Assembly (NCBI RefSeq): GCF_016545825.1
Contig: NC_052612.1
Coordinates: forward strand, 42,453,738-42,517,737
From: Eucalyptus grandis
Taxonomy: Eukaryota > Streptophyta > Magnoliopsida > Myrtales > Myrtaceae
Direction: 5' to 3'
DNA length: 64,000 nt
Positions 35,270 through 48,800 of the stretch are shown one piece after another. The stretch's first letter is position 1; each line of letters starts with the position of its first letter. The position numbers and the translations under genes are program-made. The notes under the pieces are model-generated. The model was not told the origin of the DNA, ran no database searches, and saw nothing but the letters and a program-made list of their open reading frames with translations.

Positions 35270-37055
35270 TGTCGAGCGAGGGAGGTAGAAAGGGCGAGAG
35301 GGTTTTGGCGACACGACGAGAGAGAAGACGAAGAAGACGACGGCAAGCGTGCGAGCGCTGACGTTGTTGTTGAGGTCGGTCGGACAGGGTTTTTCGGCGC
35401 GACATAGGCGCCCGGCTGCGCCAGCGACGGAGGGTCTCTTCCAGCAACGTGCTTCGAGTGCGGACCGTACTGAAAATAAACACGACATATTTTCAATAAT
35501 TCCATTTTCTTTACCCCAAAATAAATTAATTTATTTTTAGTACGTGGAAAGCCGGACTCGGAAATCACGGGTCAATCTTTTCCCAATTTGATTCTTATTC
35601 ATATATATAGAACTCGAAATTCATCTTTTAAGTGATATGGAAACGCATTTTTTAGGGTGAACTTGGTTTTTTTCTTACAAAAGTCATCTTCATTATTATC
35701 GTGGATTTAGTTAATTAATTAATAGCTGCAAGTATAGTTTTCTATAATTTATAACAATGGGGACGGGTCTCATTTCATTTAATTCATTGTCCATCGCTAT
35801 TAAAAAACGGTCTTGTCATTAGGCAGAATTTGATAGTCTTGTGCCAAAAAAAAAACACGGATCTTCTTCCTTATTGGTATATGTAAGAGCTAGCGATTAA
35901 TGGTGCTTGTGAGAAAAATAAATATGACATAGTAAATAATAACAAAAATTGATAGATCTAAAAAAATGACCAAATGAACATTTCCAAATAACTAAAAATG
36001 AGAGCTGATAATCAAAAATCAATTAGTAATTTAGTCAAAAATAAAATTGATCAGTCACTCAAAGAAAGATAGGCAAGTTCACATAAAAGTTTATAAATTT
36101 AAGGCGTTGTTAAGAAAGACAAACAAAAAATGATAAAAAAAAAAAAGAAAAGCCAGCAATTTGCTCACCATAAACAAGAGTCGTAATATCATAAAAGTGT
36201 CAATAAATTAATAAAAAATTAGATTGACCACTAAATTTATATTTATTTTAATAGGATCAATTTCTTCATAGATTTGCTAATACGAAGAAAGTCCTTTTTA
36301 CATGGCAGCTGCAAATGCCATTAAAAGGCTCAGCTCCCCGAACGGGTTATAATTAGTAAGTCAACTCACATATATTATCTCACATGTTCTTTTGTTGGCT
36401 AGTTCACTATCTCGCTTGGGGGAGAGAGAGAGAGAGAGAGAGCAATCAAAGATGGAGCAGTAAAACCAATCGTTTTACATTCTCTTAGTTCTTTGGATAA
36501 TCTCAATATCAAAGGGAAACATCTCATGTATACATACAGATACAGGCTACGCAGTCGCATTGTAACAAATATTCAAAAAGAGGTGTCGCCACAAAGATGA
36601 TGGCTTCCCTCCCTCTGAATTGACCGATGGTGAAATGCTCCAATCAATTTACAACTCTTCTTTTGACCTGCAGATTTGAAAGCACATTAGGTTGGCAGTA
36701 TAGTTGTAAAAAAAAAAACAGTCATGGCTTGATTTCCTTGACTATAGGAAATGAGAAGGAAATGAGCCAAGCCAGCTCTCTAAAAATCACTGCCTCTAGC
36801 CTTCCACATGAAACTTACAGGATTCGGAAAAGGCATAAATTGACAGCACATCAGAAAAGAGCTACAAGATAGGAAGTCCATATGATTGCTCCCCTTTTGT
36901 GCCCAAAGACTAATGAATTATCACCATTTCAATGATATTAATTTTGGTTAAACAATAAGTTCATTAGATTCGAACAATTCATGTGGGTATAAGCTGTGAC
37001 TATCACGAATAAGTACTTGCAGAAATGCAGGGACAAGAACTGAAAGAGTGCAACT
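35270..37055. other. Region between CBL and CAP-D2
   Basis: It contains the CBL promoter and leader (35270 to about 35500) and, from about 35560, AT-rich DNA with no supportable gene. A (GA)n tract sits at about 36421-36442. The last 500 bp should include the CAP-D2 3' UTR. Confidence 0.5.
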
Positions 37056-37066
37056 CTACCTTCGCT

Positions 37067-40000
37067 TTACCCTGAGATTCTTTCTTGTGGATGTGGAAGC
37101 ATTGCTACTTTCACCCCTAGTTTTGGCTTCTTGGCTCTGGATTTGGACCCTGTACGTGGCACGTATATACATCCAATTGAAAGTTAAAGACGAAGTACAC
37201 GGCTTATGTTCTTGCAGGCAAATTACAAACAAATTTAACTGAAAGCCAGATAAATTGCAGTACCTCTCACGACAACTTTTGGCGATTGAATTTCCATGTC
37301 TCCTGATTCTGATTCTATTACCTCACTGGAAGCACCCGAAGATTCTTCTGATTCAATGGTAGAATTCGGATTACCACTGAGAGATCCCTTGGTATCTTCT
37401 ATTGATGCGTTAGTAATTTCTCCCTCTGTGCATAATATAACAAAATCAGAAGTTATTTCCATATACAACTGTGCAGCAAAGCATCCAACTCATGTTAACA
37501 CCATTTATTCCCACTAGCGGGGTCATTGGGACAAGAAACACATCATTTGTCCCAGTCATGAGATTTTCATGTATACAACGCTGCAAGATTACAAACAACA
37601 GTGATGTATGGAACTATAGAAATGCTTAGAATCATATGCACATTCATGGCATTCATTTTTTTTTTTTTTCTTGGTTGCATTACTGAGACTGACATTGTCG
37701 ATGTAGCAGAAACAAAACTTCGAGTTACAAACCATATCTCACCTGGCTGAGTTACTACCAAATGATAATTGACAGGTTGACTTGTCCCACCTTCTCATGA
37801 TTTTGCCTCAACTAGGGAAGAACAGAAAACCATATGCTAACTTCAATCATTCGTTAGACAACATGGTCATCTGGCAACGGCCTCCATATTGTTCAATAAT
37901 CTAGATTAGACTTTATGAAATTTTAGGGCGTTTGATTCTGGTCAACTGCAGCCATGACACTTTACTAGGAGAACACACAAAGACAGGTGATCCGTTGAAA
38001 CTTCTCTATCTCGGGCTTATTCAGCCTTTCACAACAACACTAACATAGAAGATGCGTCAAGCTTAACAATATTATCCTGAACTAGTATGACAAAAATCTG
38101 ACCAAACTCATACGATGCAGATGCTTCCATCTAACTTGTGAGCCTAGAAAACAACAAGCACACGTCCTAGATGTCCAAACACCAACCTTCAGTTGAGTCA
38201 ACTTCCACACCTTCCACTCCAGAACTACAAGATGACGTAAAGGTTTCCAAGCTACCCATCTTCTCTTGATGAGCCTGAGCATTTTTTGCAGTAACTTCTT
38301 GTTCCTTCTTCTCGGCATGGACTTTATTAAGTTTCTCTTCAAACTCCTCGAGGCATGTTTTCAATTCTGGTTTGGCAAACTTCTTCCCCTGCTTCAAGCA
38401 AAGTGTACAAAGATATGAATAGCCAAACAGGAAAGTATCATACTAGAAGCAGATATTTTACTAATAAGTACCTTGCTTAAAATGCTTTTAAAATGATCCA
38501 TGACGGAGTCCTCCACGAGCGTATGTTCATAAGTCTTAGATAATTCAATGAGCTTTTTGAGTCCCTTTTCAGTAAAACCCAGCTGAGAAAGACAATAAGA
38601 GATGCATTCCCATTGCCTGATATCTGCATTGGAACCACAGAGAATGATAAAAAGTTATCATGTAATAAGAAATTTAAAACTCCTCCCATCACCTATTTAA
38701 GTGCAAAGAAAATCAAGTTCCAAGTGATCTACTCCAAGAGCAGAACTGAGAGCGGGGAGAAGTTTCTCAAAAAGATAAAATGAGTCTCCACAACCTCCAT
38801 GTCTCTCTTGCCCAAATTAGGGATTCAACTGGTCAAATCATGCCACGAGGAACTCCAAAGGTGGAATACAAAAGAACATACAATTATAATTCAACACTTT
38901 ACCCAAAGGCCGATAAAGATTACAATATACCACATCATCACATACCCAGCCACCGTCTTATGGCTGAGGTGATGTTGATTCAGTGACGCTTTTCATGCCA
39001 TAAATTTACAAATAAAAAGCAAGTTGTTTGGCACCCACCTGTCACTCCCCCAAACCTGTGGCATAGCTTCTCGACAAGAGCTTCCATTTGCTTGTCCTAA
39101 AATTTCGAAAGATGATAAATTCGATGTTTTGATTAAAGAGAATTTTCTAGAAGAATTAGGCAAAGCAAACCTTCTTGATGGAACTGATCAAGAACTGCAT
39201 AATGTTGCAGAAAGACTCTCTCTTCAAATTCTGGCTGGATAATTTGCCCAATATATCCGGAAGTAGATTGTATATCGGGTTGCTTCCTGCACCATGAAGA
39301 GAAAAATTATCAGAAGAAATTAAAAGGGAGTGACCATGTAAATCTTCATAATTATAATACATTTTATCACATGTATACCATATTTTACCTTTTTAGACAA
39401 TTCATTAAAAAATAGTTTAGCCAAACTTGAAATCCTGTCATCTTCATCTTCCAATCGCGCAGCCATTTCATTTATGTAACCTTTCACCTGGACAAGCAAT
39501 GGCATTTCCAATCATGATGAATCTGATAATACTTATATCATTGTAGATATTCCAGGATCTGTCCATTTACCTTCATCATATCATTCAATATGAGATGGGA
39601 GAGCACAAGAACAGCATTCTTCCTAACAGATAGAGAAGGATCCCGTAACCGAGCATAGACATTTTCAGTCCATGGTTCTAGTAAATTAGGAAACCGAACT
39701 GCCAAATCGCCAAGTGCTATGGTGCAGTTGGAACGAACAATCTCATATGGTGAATTTTCAATGACGGTAAATAGAAGCTGGAGATTGGCATCACTGGAAT
39801 CATCATAAACAAAAGATGTCAGACATAAGTGCATTTCTCTAGACAAGCACACATGACCAAGGACCACTTATAGACCATGGACAGGTGATCTTGAGTGAGA
39901 GAGAGAGAGAGAGAGTCCATACCAAAAACTTGAATCTATTATCATAAACCGACATAAAGCAAGCATTCCGGATGCTTGTAATTCAGGACACTGAAAAAAT

Positions 40001-43000
40001 AGAAAGGTTTAGTGAGTTTCCGGGCGATTAGTAGACAAAATGCACGATTCAAATGTTAAGCATGCAATAAAACCTCATGAGGCATTCCAGTCCAGTCGAG
40101 CAATGGAGAAAAGGAAGTAATTACAGTCCCCACTTGAAAGTGGGGTAAGCACAATAAGTCATTGTTTAATTTAATCCATTCTCAAGTGATTAGAGAAAGT
40201 TATGCTTGCAATAGAACAACCCAACCCGAATATTAAATCTTAGTGATTCATAGAGCACGGAGAACCTCTGCTGCATATGATTTAATAGAGTTTTCATCAA
40301 ATAAACAGAAACGGATATAAAAAAATTATCAAGCACCTTTTGCATCAAACCAAAGTTTCTACAGAGCTTCGATAGGAAAGATGCACAGCTTCCAATCAAA
40401 TTTTTCACGGAGGAACTGCTAGAAATGATTTCTGACTCTGCTCCTTCTGCTAGTGAATCAAGGAATGCATCCTCAGAAGCTGCCAGACCAAGTTCAGCAC
40501 TAATACCATTTTCCTGGAGGAGACAAATGAGAAGCTCTCAATCACAAAAATTTGAGGTTACGAGTGTACATTCAGTATTATCACCATCCAATTCTTCAAA
40601 ATCACATCTGCAGTGTATCTCACCTTAGGTTTCTCTCCAAGTGCCACACCATCAGCTTCAGCTTTCTCCTTTTTGGATCTCTGTTTTCGGATTTTCCGAG
40701 CACAGAATTCAATATATAACAGTTGGTTCATGGCAACGTGACTGACAACGAAAAGAAATTTACTTAGCTTGGCTACTTGAATCGTTGTAAGTTCACTTGT
40801 GCTACAATTCTCAATATCTTTCTGTATTTCATCCCCTCCATTCACATCAAACACAGAATTGAGAGATTTTTTGACCAGTTCAGCTGCCAAAGTTTCTGGT
40901 GATGAGTGAAGTGTATATATGGCACCTATTGCTTTATCAGCAGCAGCGTACCATATGTCCTCTGGTAGCCAAAAACCAGTGACCAAACTTTCCAAAATAC
41001 CAAACAACCTACTACCATTACTCATCATGAGTCTTCTCTTGTCTTCTTCAGACAATCTTTGAATAGCTATGCATGCTGTTCTTGCAAGTAAAGGATCCAC
41101 TTTTGCCCAGCGTCCAAATCCAATATCAATGATGTCTTGAATGTGAGAGCTGAGGATGCCAGCAGACGACTTTGCTGCCATGCAAAGCACAGATAAAGCA
41201 CCGCGACTTTGTTCTGCAGTAGTTCCATTGACATTAAAGCAAAAGAAATCCCACAAAGCAGAAACCTGCAAGTAGGTCTCATTAATTTATAATTCCTTAA
41301 GGGGAAGGGATCGAAGATAAGATAGTCTCACATTAGAATTTTTCAAGCAAGGCAATTGAACAACACAATGGCCATTTTACTTTCCACATTCAATCACTAG
41401 TCTCTTTTTACAGAATTATAACCAAACATTACTCAAAACTCCCACAAGCGAATAAAAGACAGTTTTTATGACAGAGAAAATAAAAAGCCTTCTTTAACCA
41501 GTTGGAAATGGTAACTTCAAGTCAATAACGGAATCTGTAGCTGCAAAGGAGATGCAATGAAAATTTAAAGCCAATACTTAAACGAACCAAAGCCTAAAAA
41601 ATGGCCAGTCTTTTCTTTTCCTTTCTTAATATATATGGCCAATCTGCTTCCTGCCTTTATTCAGATTCTGATTCCAGAAAAGGATACATAGCTAGAGGGC
41701 TCAAATCCCTAAACTATTGCTAGATACCAAAAGTATATTGCATTAACAATCAACTGTTGTTACTATAAGGTGCCAATCACCATCACGTCTTTTTACTCCA
41801 CCTAAAATTAATTCAAATTAGCATAAAAGAGTACATCAAAATGGTCACACTGGTCCTAATGCTAATTATCATGCAGTATTACATTTGCGAACTATGATAT
41901 GGACCTAGAGTGTAGACTTTTGTTAAGCTTGTAACTCTTAAACAAATTGTTAACTATACTGCTTCCTGAGACAATCAATTCATAAGATACGTGAACATTC
42001 TACGCAGTGTCCAAATAATGGAATAATCTACATATGCCACAGTAAGAAAGCAGAAGTTCAGGGGAAAACTTTAAAAGCCCATTGTGCTGCAGATGGCTAA
42101 TCAAAAGTTTATTCGCTATCCATCCATGAGAACGAGAAAAAAGAAGAAGGAACAAGTAACAGTATGTGACTAAGCAACTCCACATGCTAACATCGAGTCA
42201 TAAGCCTGATGTATACTTAGCAGTTACAATAAAATTGATAAATAACCATAACAATACTAGTAGTAGTAATAGTAGTAGTAAAAGTATAACGATGATGATG
42301 ATAAAAAGAACTCCAACACCGTATCCTGTTATTGCTATAAAGGTTCTTCTAGGGTTCGGCTACAACCATTTCACTAGTCCAAATGAATCTTAATGATCTA
42401 TCATAAGCAGCCACAAATTTATAAACTGATTAATTTAACTAGAAGACAGGATAACTGCCTCTAGTTTTCATGACAAAAGGAGTGGAATTGATTTGTAATA
42501 ACAAAGTAATTCTCAACTGCTTAATAAAAAATCTATAGAGCTGAGAGAATGAACATACCATTGTGGTTGTTATATCTCCTTTTGATACCAGGGCGCCAAT
42601 AATGGATTCCAGAGCAGCTAGATCACCTATGTTAGAGTCAACAGCTAGATCGACTAAATTTTTAGCTGTCTCTACTGGGTTTTTCCTTATGTAAATTGTA
42701 ATAAAGGCATTCTCCACAGCTTCATAGATGGATTTGTCTGGAGAAAACACCTACAAGAGTATAAGATTATAAATGCCAAGTTCATCAAAAAGCTGGTTCC
42801 ACATTATTTATGCCAAACCACCAGCTTTTCCATAATTTCAAAACAATGATGAGGATAGAAGTTTACCAATGGCAACATCTTACGCAAGCAGGCTTCTGAG
42901 CCATCAATCTGGAACTGTCTGCACCTCATCAACAACAGAATAGTGTTCTCGACATCAGTGGCAGAGGATGAAGCCATCAGTTGTATGAGATTCGGCATTG

Positions 43001-45141
43001 TGGCTGATACACACTTAGAAAATCTCAATCCAGCTTCAAGAGATGCAACCAAGGCTCTGGTCTGTTCCAAGTTGCCAACATCTGGCACAGAACTATCTTT
43101 ATTAGCGACCGCATCTTCTGTATGGGGTAAACAACTATCAGGTAAGCTATTTTGTTGTTCCTGAGACATAGTTTCAGCATTGCAATCTTCAATTTCTCCA
43201 TCGGCATTGCACAAATCTTCAGGTGATAAACCATTAATTACACTATTTTCGTGGGTAGTGGGTTCAAGCTCATCTAGCTTCTTCTTGTAGTTCTCCAGTG
43301 TAGTTTCAAATGAAGCAATTCTAAGCTGTGGACCAAAAGGGTTATGCTGCAACATTGTGATAAGTAGGTTTAATGCTGATTTTCTGACAATGGCACTCTT
43401 ATCCTCCAATCTTCCAGCAGCAACAGTTGCAACCTCATTCCATACTCCGATTGAGACAGAATGCTCTTCACAGAGCTCAGCCCAGACCTGAAGAACTCGA
43501 CTTCGAGTGTAAGCCGAGACATCCCTACACCTTTCCAGCAAGATTTCCAACATAGCTTGCTTTGCTCGAAGGCGAACAGATTTAGAACTAACCTCACCCT
43601 CAACATCTTTAAAAGCTTTTGCAACCAGCTTTCCTAGAACTCCAACAAGAGCATTTCTTATTTTATAAGATTCCCCACCAAAATGTGATACAAGCACACC
43701 AATGTTGGTCGATATCAACTTGGGTATCCTGTCAGCCAGTTCAACTAGAAAACGTCCAACATTTTCAGCTCCTACAGTGTCCTTAACATAGTCTTTTGGA
43801 TTGGTCCTTCCAATCTCTCTTATTAGAGAACTGGCCAAGCTACCATCAGCATATTTTCTCTCAGCCCCTGCAACAGCCTCGGCCATGTGGGTGACAACAA
43901 AATCATATTTGTGAATCAGATGCGTGATCGAAGCACATGATTGTGCTAAGTAATGGTATTTGCTGGCACAACTCCCAATGATACGACAGAGAGCATCTTT
44001 CGTCTCGAGGTCTTTTAAGAGCGAAGCATTTTCAAACATTGAGAATACATTTCTGCAGTGACCAGAAACAAAGGTCAATCCATAAGAGAAACCTAAAAGA
44101 CAAACTCAAAGGAATTAACTTGGCCAATTTCAGCACATACTTTGCAATAAAAGAGAGGTAATTTTCATCTGGATCCGATGACCCAAAGAGCAACGAAAGG
44201 TTGACCTCTAAGGAGTTAGCAATTAGATTTAGCACCCGTCCCCTCTGTTGTTCCCAGTTCCAAGAGTTCAGAGGCTGTTTCTTCCTTGCGGTTGCTGCCA
44301 CCTGAACCCACGATCCAAAACCTCACTGAAACTCTCACATGATAATTATCCAATTTACAAGCAAAATAACATACATGTTTATATGACACCAATGGCGATA
44401 TCTGACAACCTTCTTGTACATGAGTGGAATGGGCAGCAAGCCAATTAGGTTAAACAGGAACTTCAAATGGATAACCATGAAATATGGTGAAAAGGAATGC
44501 GCCAATTCAATTAAAGTAAGCAGAGACGCTTAATCGGCTCGACGTGCTTGCCCTTCCGATGTCATCATCTAAATCAAAAAGACGAGCTCAATACCTTCGA
44601 ACTGTTGCCGGAGCCAATACTCGCTTCCTCATCGCGCACGATGCTGAGCAGGAAGAACGTGTATACCTTAAAGGCGTTGCGGTGCGAGCCGATGCGGTCC
44701 AGGATCATGCCGTCGTCGTCCTGTCGCGCGAGGGAGTCGATGTTCGGGAGCAGCACGCTGAGGTTCGACCTGAGGCTCTCCACGACGTTGAGCTTGCAGG
44801 GCGGGGCGAGGCCGGAGAAGCTGCGGACCAGCGAGTACACGCGGTCGAACACGTCCTGCTCCTCCACGCAGAACAGCTCCTTGTCGGAGAGATCGAACGA
44901 CAGGCCTGCGAGAGAGCCACGGGGACACCAACCTCAGCGAAAAACAAAACATTTTCGCGAAAAAACTCATCGTCGATTGCGGCGGTGTGCGCGCGGGTTG
45001 AAGCGGACCTTTGACGAATTCCTCGATTTCGGAGGAGCGGAGGGAGGCGATGTCGACGGGGCTCTGCGCGTAGAGGCGGTTGTCCTCGGGGTCCTCTTCG
45101 AGAGCCTGGAGATTCGGAGGGAAGACGAAGGGAGGAGCCAT
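37067..45141 (-). CDS. CAP-D2: Condensin complex subunit 1 (CAP-D2)
   Basis: This HEAT-repeat subunit of condensin I is needed for mitotic chromosome condensation. Sixteen exons: 45141-45009, 44905-44595, 44301-44141, 44052-42867, 42750-42559, 41265-40624, 40513-40337, 39990-39923, 39793-39571, 39487-39379, 39286-39171, 39096-39039, 38623-38472, 38388-38187, 37425-37264, 37149-37067. They join in frame to 1324 residues, close to the plant family length. Family landmarks are VYSLVRSFSGLAPPCKLNVV, GSCASKYHYLAQSCASI, VLQVWAELCEEHSVSIGVW and the Cnd1 core NCTIALGDLAVRFPNLLEPW with RKNAVLVLSHLILNDMMKVKG (split before LNDMMKVKG), then NPIYNLLPDILGKL. The C-terminal 200 residues are charged and Ser/Glu-rich. 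Exon 10 uses a donor at 39378 that adds VKY; the nearer donor at 39388 would break frame. The last exon has two competing frames (see findings): the strict one stops at 37067, another would stop at 37056. Confidence 0.93.
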
Positions 45142-45803
45142 CTGTCGCCGCGCCGCCGGAGGAGAAATTGAGAGAGCGTTTTCTCTTCCTCGTCGCTGCT
45201 GTCGTTTGCTGAGATTTGTTCACCGGTCGTCCACGGCCGAACCTGCAACTTTCAAAATGAAGGGGGGATTTGAGAGGAGCGGGAAACGGAACGGATGCGG
45301 GTCGGGTCGGTTCGGTTCGGGCGATCCGCTTGTCATGGACCGTGGGCTCTCTCCCGTGGGCCTTTATAGAATTTCGGTTTTGGAGTGCGCAACGGTTTAA
45401 GAATCGCGTGTTGCGCAGTTTAAGAATCGCGTGCGCAACGGTTTAAGAATCGCATTATATATAAAATCAAAATTTATGATCCGGTCCGGTCGCACACCGC
45501 AGCACCCTTCTTCTCCTCCTCCTCGCCGCGCGACGCCTTTCCTCTCCTCTTCCTCTCGATCTCTGCTTGCTCTCGGTCACCGCCTCGCCTCCAGCCCTTC
45601 CTCCCTCGCAACTACAGCCTCGTCGCCGATTATTGCAGCATCACACAGAGTGGCGGCCCTCACCTCGGTCTCCGCTCTTCCTCTGGCCGTCTCTTGCCGT
45701 CGCGGGCTCGCCTTCGCTCCCGGCCTCGTCTTACATGCACTCAGGTTTAGTTGTTCGTTTTTCATTTCAACTCCTGTTGGGCTCCATGCTCCACTAAAAA
45801 TCG
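45142..45803. other. CAP-D2 promoter region and GC-rich spacer
   Basis: It holds the CAP-D2 upstream region on the minus strand. A short repeat, AAGAATCGCGTG-GCGCA/AACG-type, occurs about three times at 45395-45450. The Ser/Ala-rich open frame at 45431-45823 (+) looks compositional; it may be leader of the decayed resistance gene. Confidence 0.4.
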
Positions 45804-48800
45804 ATGCTTTTTCAGGGAATTAGTCAGACTTCCCCAAATCAACTCAGATATATTTTAAGAAAACACTACGAAAAACACGGGCTCTCCTTGGTTCTCTGGA
45901 TTAGGAGGTGCGTTAAAACTACAGATGAAGAACAGTTGTCTGAGGTAAGGGATCTCGTGGAAGCGCGCAGTAGGGATCTTTCTTTGCATCTGCTGTCACT
46001 TACGGTGAGCCTGAATCAGAGGAAGAGAGGTGGGAAAGTGATCTTGCCCATCTTCTATGATGTGGATGCATCAGATCTTAAGCTCAGAACTGGATCTGGC
46101 AAAATTGTGGCCAAGCAGTGGGAGGAGGCCCTAAAAGAGGTCGCTGCAATCAAGGGATTGAACTTAAAAGATCTCCGGTAATTAACAATTTCTATACTTT
46201 CATTTCTAAATTTATTTGGTCATTGTTTTCACCCTACTTAATGTGCCATTACTTAATGTGCCATTTGGTCTGTTTTCACCCTTTGTCATGCTAGAAGGGT
46301 GGCACGAGCCAAAAAAATTTGTCTGGTTCATGCGCTTGGCTGTTGAGCTAGTTTTGGTGGCCAAATCGCACGTTAGAACCTTCGCCGATTTGACCATCTG
46401 AAAGCTCTTCAAAACTGCACCCCACATCAAATTCCAAATATTGTTATATTGGGTTGGAAATCCCACTTCTGGAGCTCCCCAGACCCTCCCCTGTTTTACA
46501 AGCCATAGCTTACAATCAGAAAGAATTCTCCATATAGGGTATTAGATAGAACTAAGCAACCTATTGACCCCGTGATTCAGAAAGACATTCAGTAGACTCA
46601 AAACTATTGACATTCAAAATGTGAATTCAGAGCCAGAATTTACAACTGACCAACGAACTACTGAAACCACAATAAACAAAAAGCTGACTGTTTAGCAAAA
46701 CCACAAAGCACACATCAGTAAAACCAAGTCTAAAGTAAGCTGTTGTGAGCTATGATAGGCATCCAACCAGACATACTGAATGGTTACAGAAAAATTCTAT
46801 GGCATTAAAAAGAACTACAGTCATGGTAAGAGACAGAGAGAGAAAGAACCTTCTTTCCATCCCATCTTAGACGGAAGTTTGTGGCCAACATTGTCAGCCT
46901 GAATTTTAGCCTTCTCAGCAGCCTCTCTAGCTGCTTTCTGTGCAGCTACATCATTACAGTTTGATAGGAACTTTTCAAGCTCTTCTAGAGGAATGTAATC
47001 GCCCATGTGATGACCCCTTTTTGCAGGAGCTACAATGGAAAACATGACATGAGCTGAAAATTGATAAAAACCATGCAGAATAGACACTTAAAAGAAAATT
47101 ACCCAGAGTTAGAAAACATATGTTATAAGAGACAATACCAACCTTGGAGGGAAGCAGGTGGAGGCATCTCATCTTTTGACTGTTTAGGTTTCTTCCTCCT
47201 TCCTCTTGAGCAGCTTTTTTCATGTAAAATTCCATCATTGCTACAGGATCTGCATCTGCCACACACAAGCAAGGATCCAATTATTATAAATGACTGTCTA
47301 GTTAAGCAAGTAAAAGTAGAAACCTGCAAAAGCAATTACCATGTTAAAATGGTAAAAGAGGGCTGAATAGAAGAAGAAGATTATGGTACAACATTGCCTT
47401 GTATTTTCTATATATTTCAAGAGAATATCTTCTATGCACTTATTGCTATACAACACAATGAATATATATAGGCTAAGCACTAGGTTTACAAGAGACACGA
47501 TTCTGTGGGATACAATCTTTAGAGAATTATTTGTCTTGAGGAGCAAGTGGTGGAGGAATTGTAGATGTATTCTTGGAAGGAAATGATTTGACTTGATGAC
47601 CAAATCGTGGAGGAATTGTAATAGTTCCATGATGCTAAAGGGATTTCTTGTTATGGAAATCCCTTATAATTCTTCTCAGTTTACAAAATTCTTCTCAGTT
47701 TGGGTAGGATTGAATTTGAAATGAACTGCTCGTCTATGCTTGATTTTAACAATCAAAGTTTTTGGTTTCACATATTTATGCTTCTGCGCATGTTTGTAGT
47801 TTCTCAAACTGAGACCGTTGCATTATTTATATGGCAGCCAAGATAAACTTATAGCCGTTGCTCTGGAAGAAGTTTTCAGTAAGTTGACACCTATGCAGAG
47901 AAATTGGTGTGATGATTTGGTGGGAATTCACAATCAGATGGAAGCCGTTATCAAGTTGTTAGGCCTAGGCACTCTTGCGGTGATTCACGGTATGGGGGGT
48001 ATTGGCAAAATAATTCTTGCTAAGGCTATCTTTGAACGTATCTCTTCCCAGTTCCAAAGTTGCAGCTTTCTTTTAGATATCCGTGGAAATGACATTTTAA
48101 GTTTGCGAAAGAAATTGTCACGTGACATCCTTGGTATTCAACATTCAAAAGTTATTGATGCTTATGAGCGGAGGGACATGATCGAAGAAAGACTCCATGA
48201 TAAGAAAGTCATCCTCATTCTTCAGCTCATGAAGCTAGCTGGTGAGTCTAGTTGGTTTGGGCCGGGAAGCAGAATTATTATCACAACTAGGAACACCCAT
48301 TTCTTAACTCTCCAAACTGACTACCAAGATGACAATATCATCCCATTTAATCACCAAGATTTCTATTTTTATGAAATGAAGATAATGGAGTTAGGCCACG
48401 CTCTTCAACTATTCAGCAAGCACTCCTTCAACAGTGATTCACCTCCACGTGATTACGTCAGTATTTCATATGAATTTGTCAATACTAGTGGAAGACTACC
48501 ATTGGCACTTGAGGTCATAGGTTCATTTCTTCATTTAAGAAGCATGAGAACTTGGAAAGACACATTGAAGAAGTTGAAAACAATACCCAACAAGGAAGTC
48601 AAGAAAAAGTTGTTGATAAGTTATGAAGAATTGGACTTCTCGCAACAACAAATTTTTCTCAATAGTGCATGTCACTTCATTGGTGAAGAAAAAATCCATG
48701 CATATTACATGTGGAAAGCTTGTAATTTTTTTCCACATACTGGACTCAATGTCCTCATTCATTTGTCTTTGATGGATGCACAATCAACTCAGAGATCTTG

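Noticed and set aside
42804..44078. CAP-D2 exon 4 as a separate single-exon gene
   Set aside because: The long ORF continues in phase with exons on both sides and matches the middle of CAP-D2.
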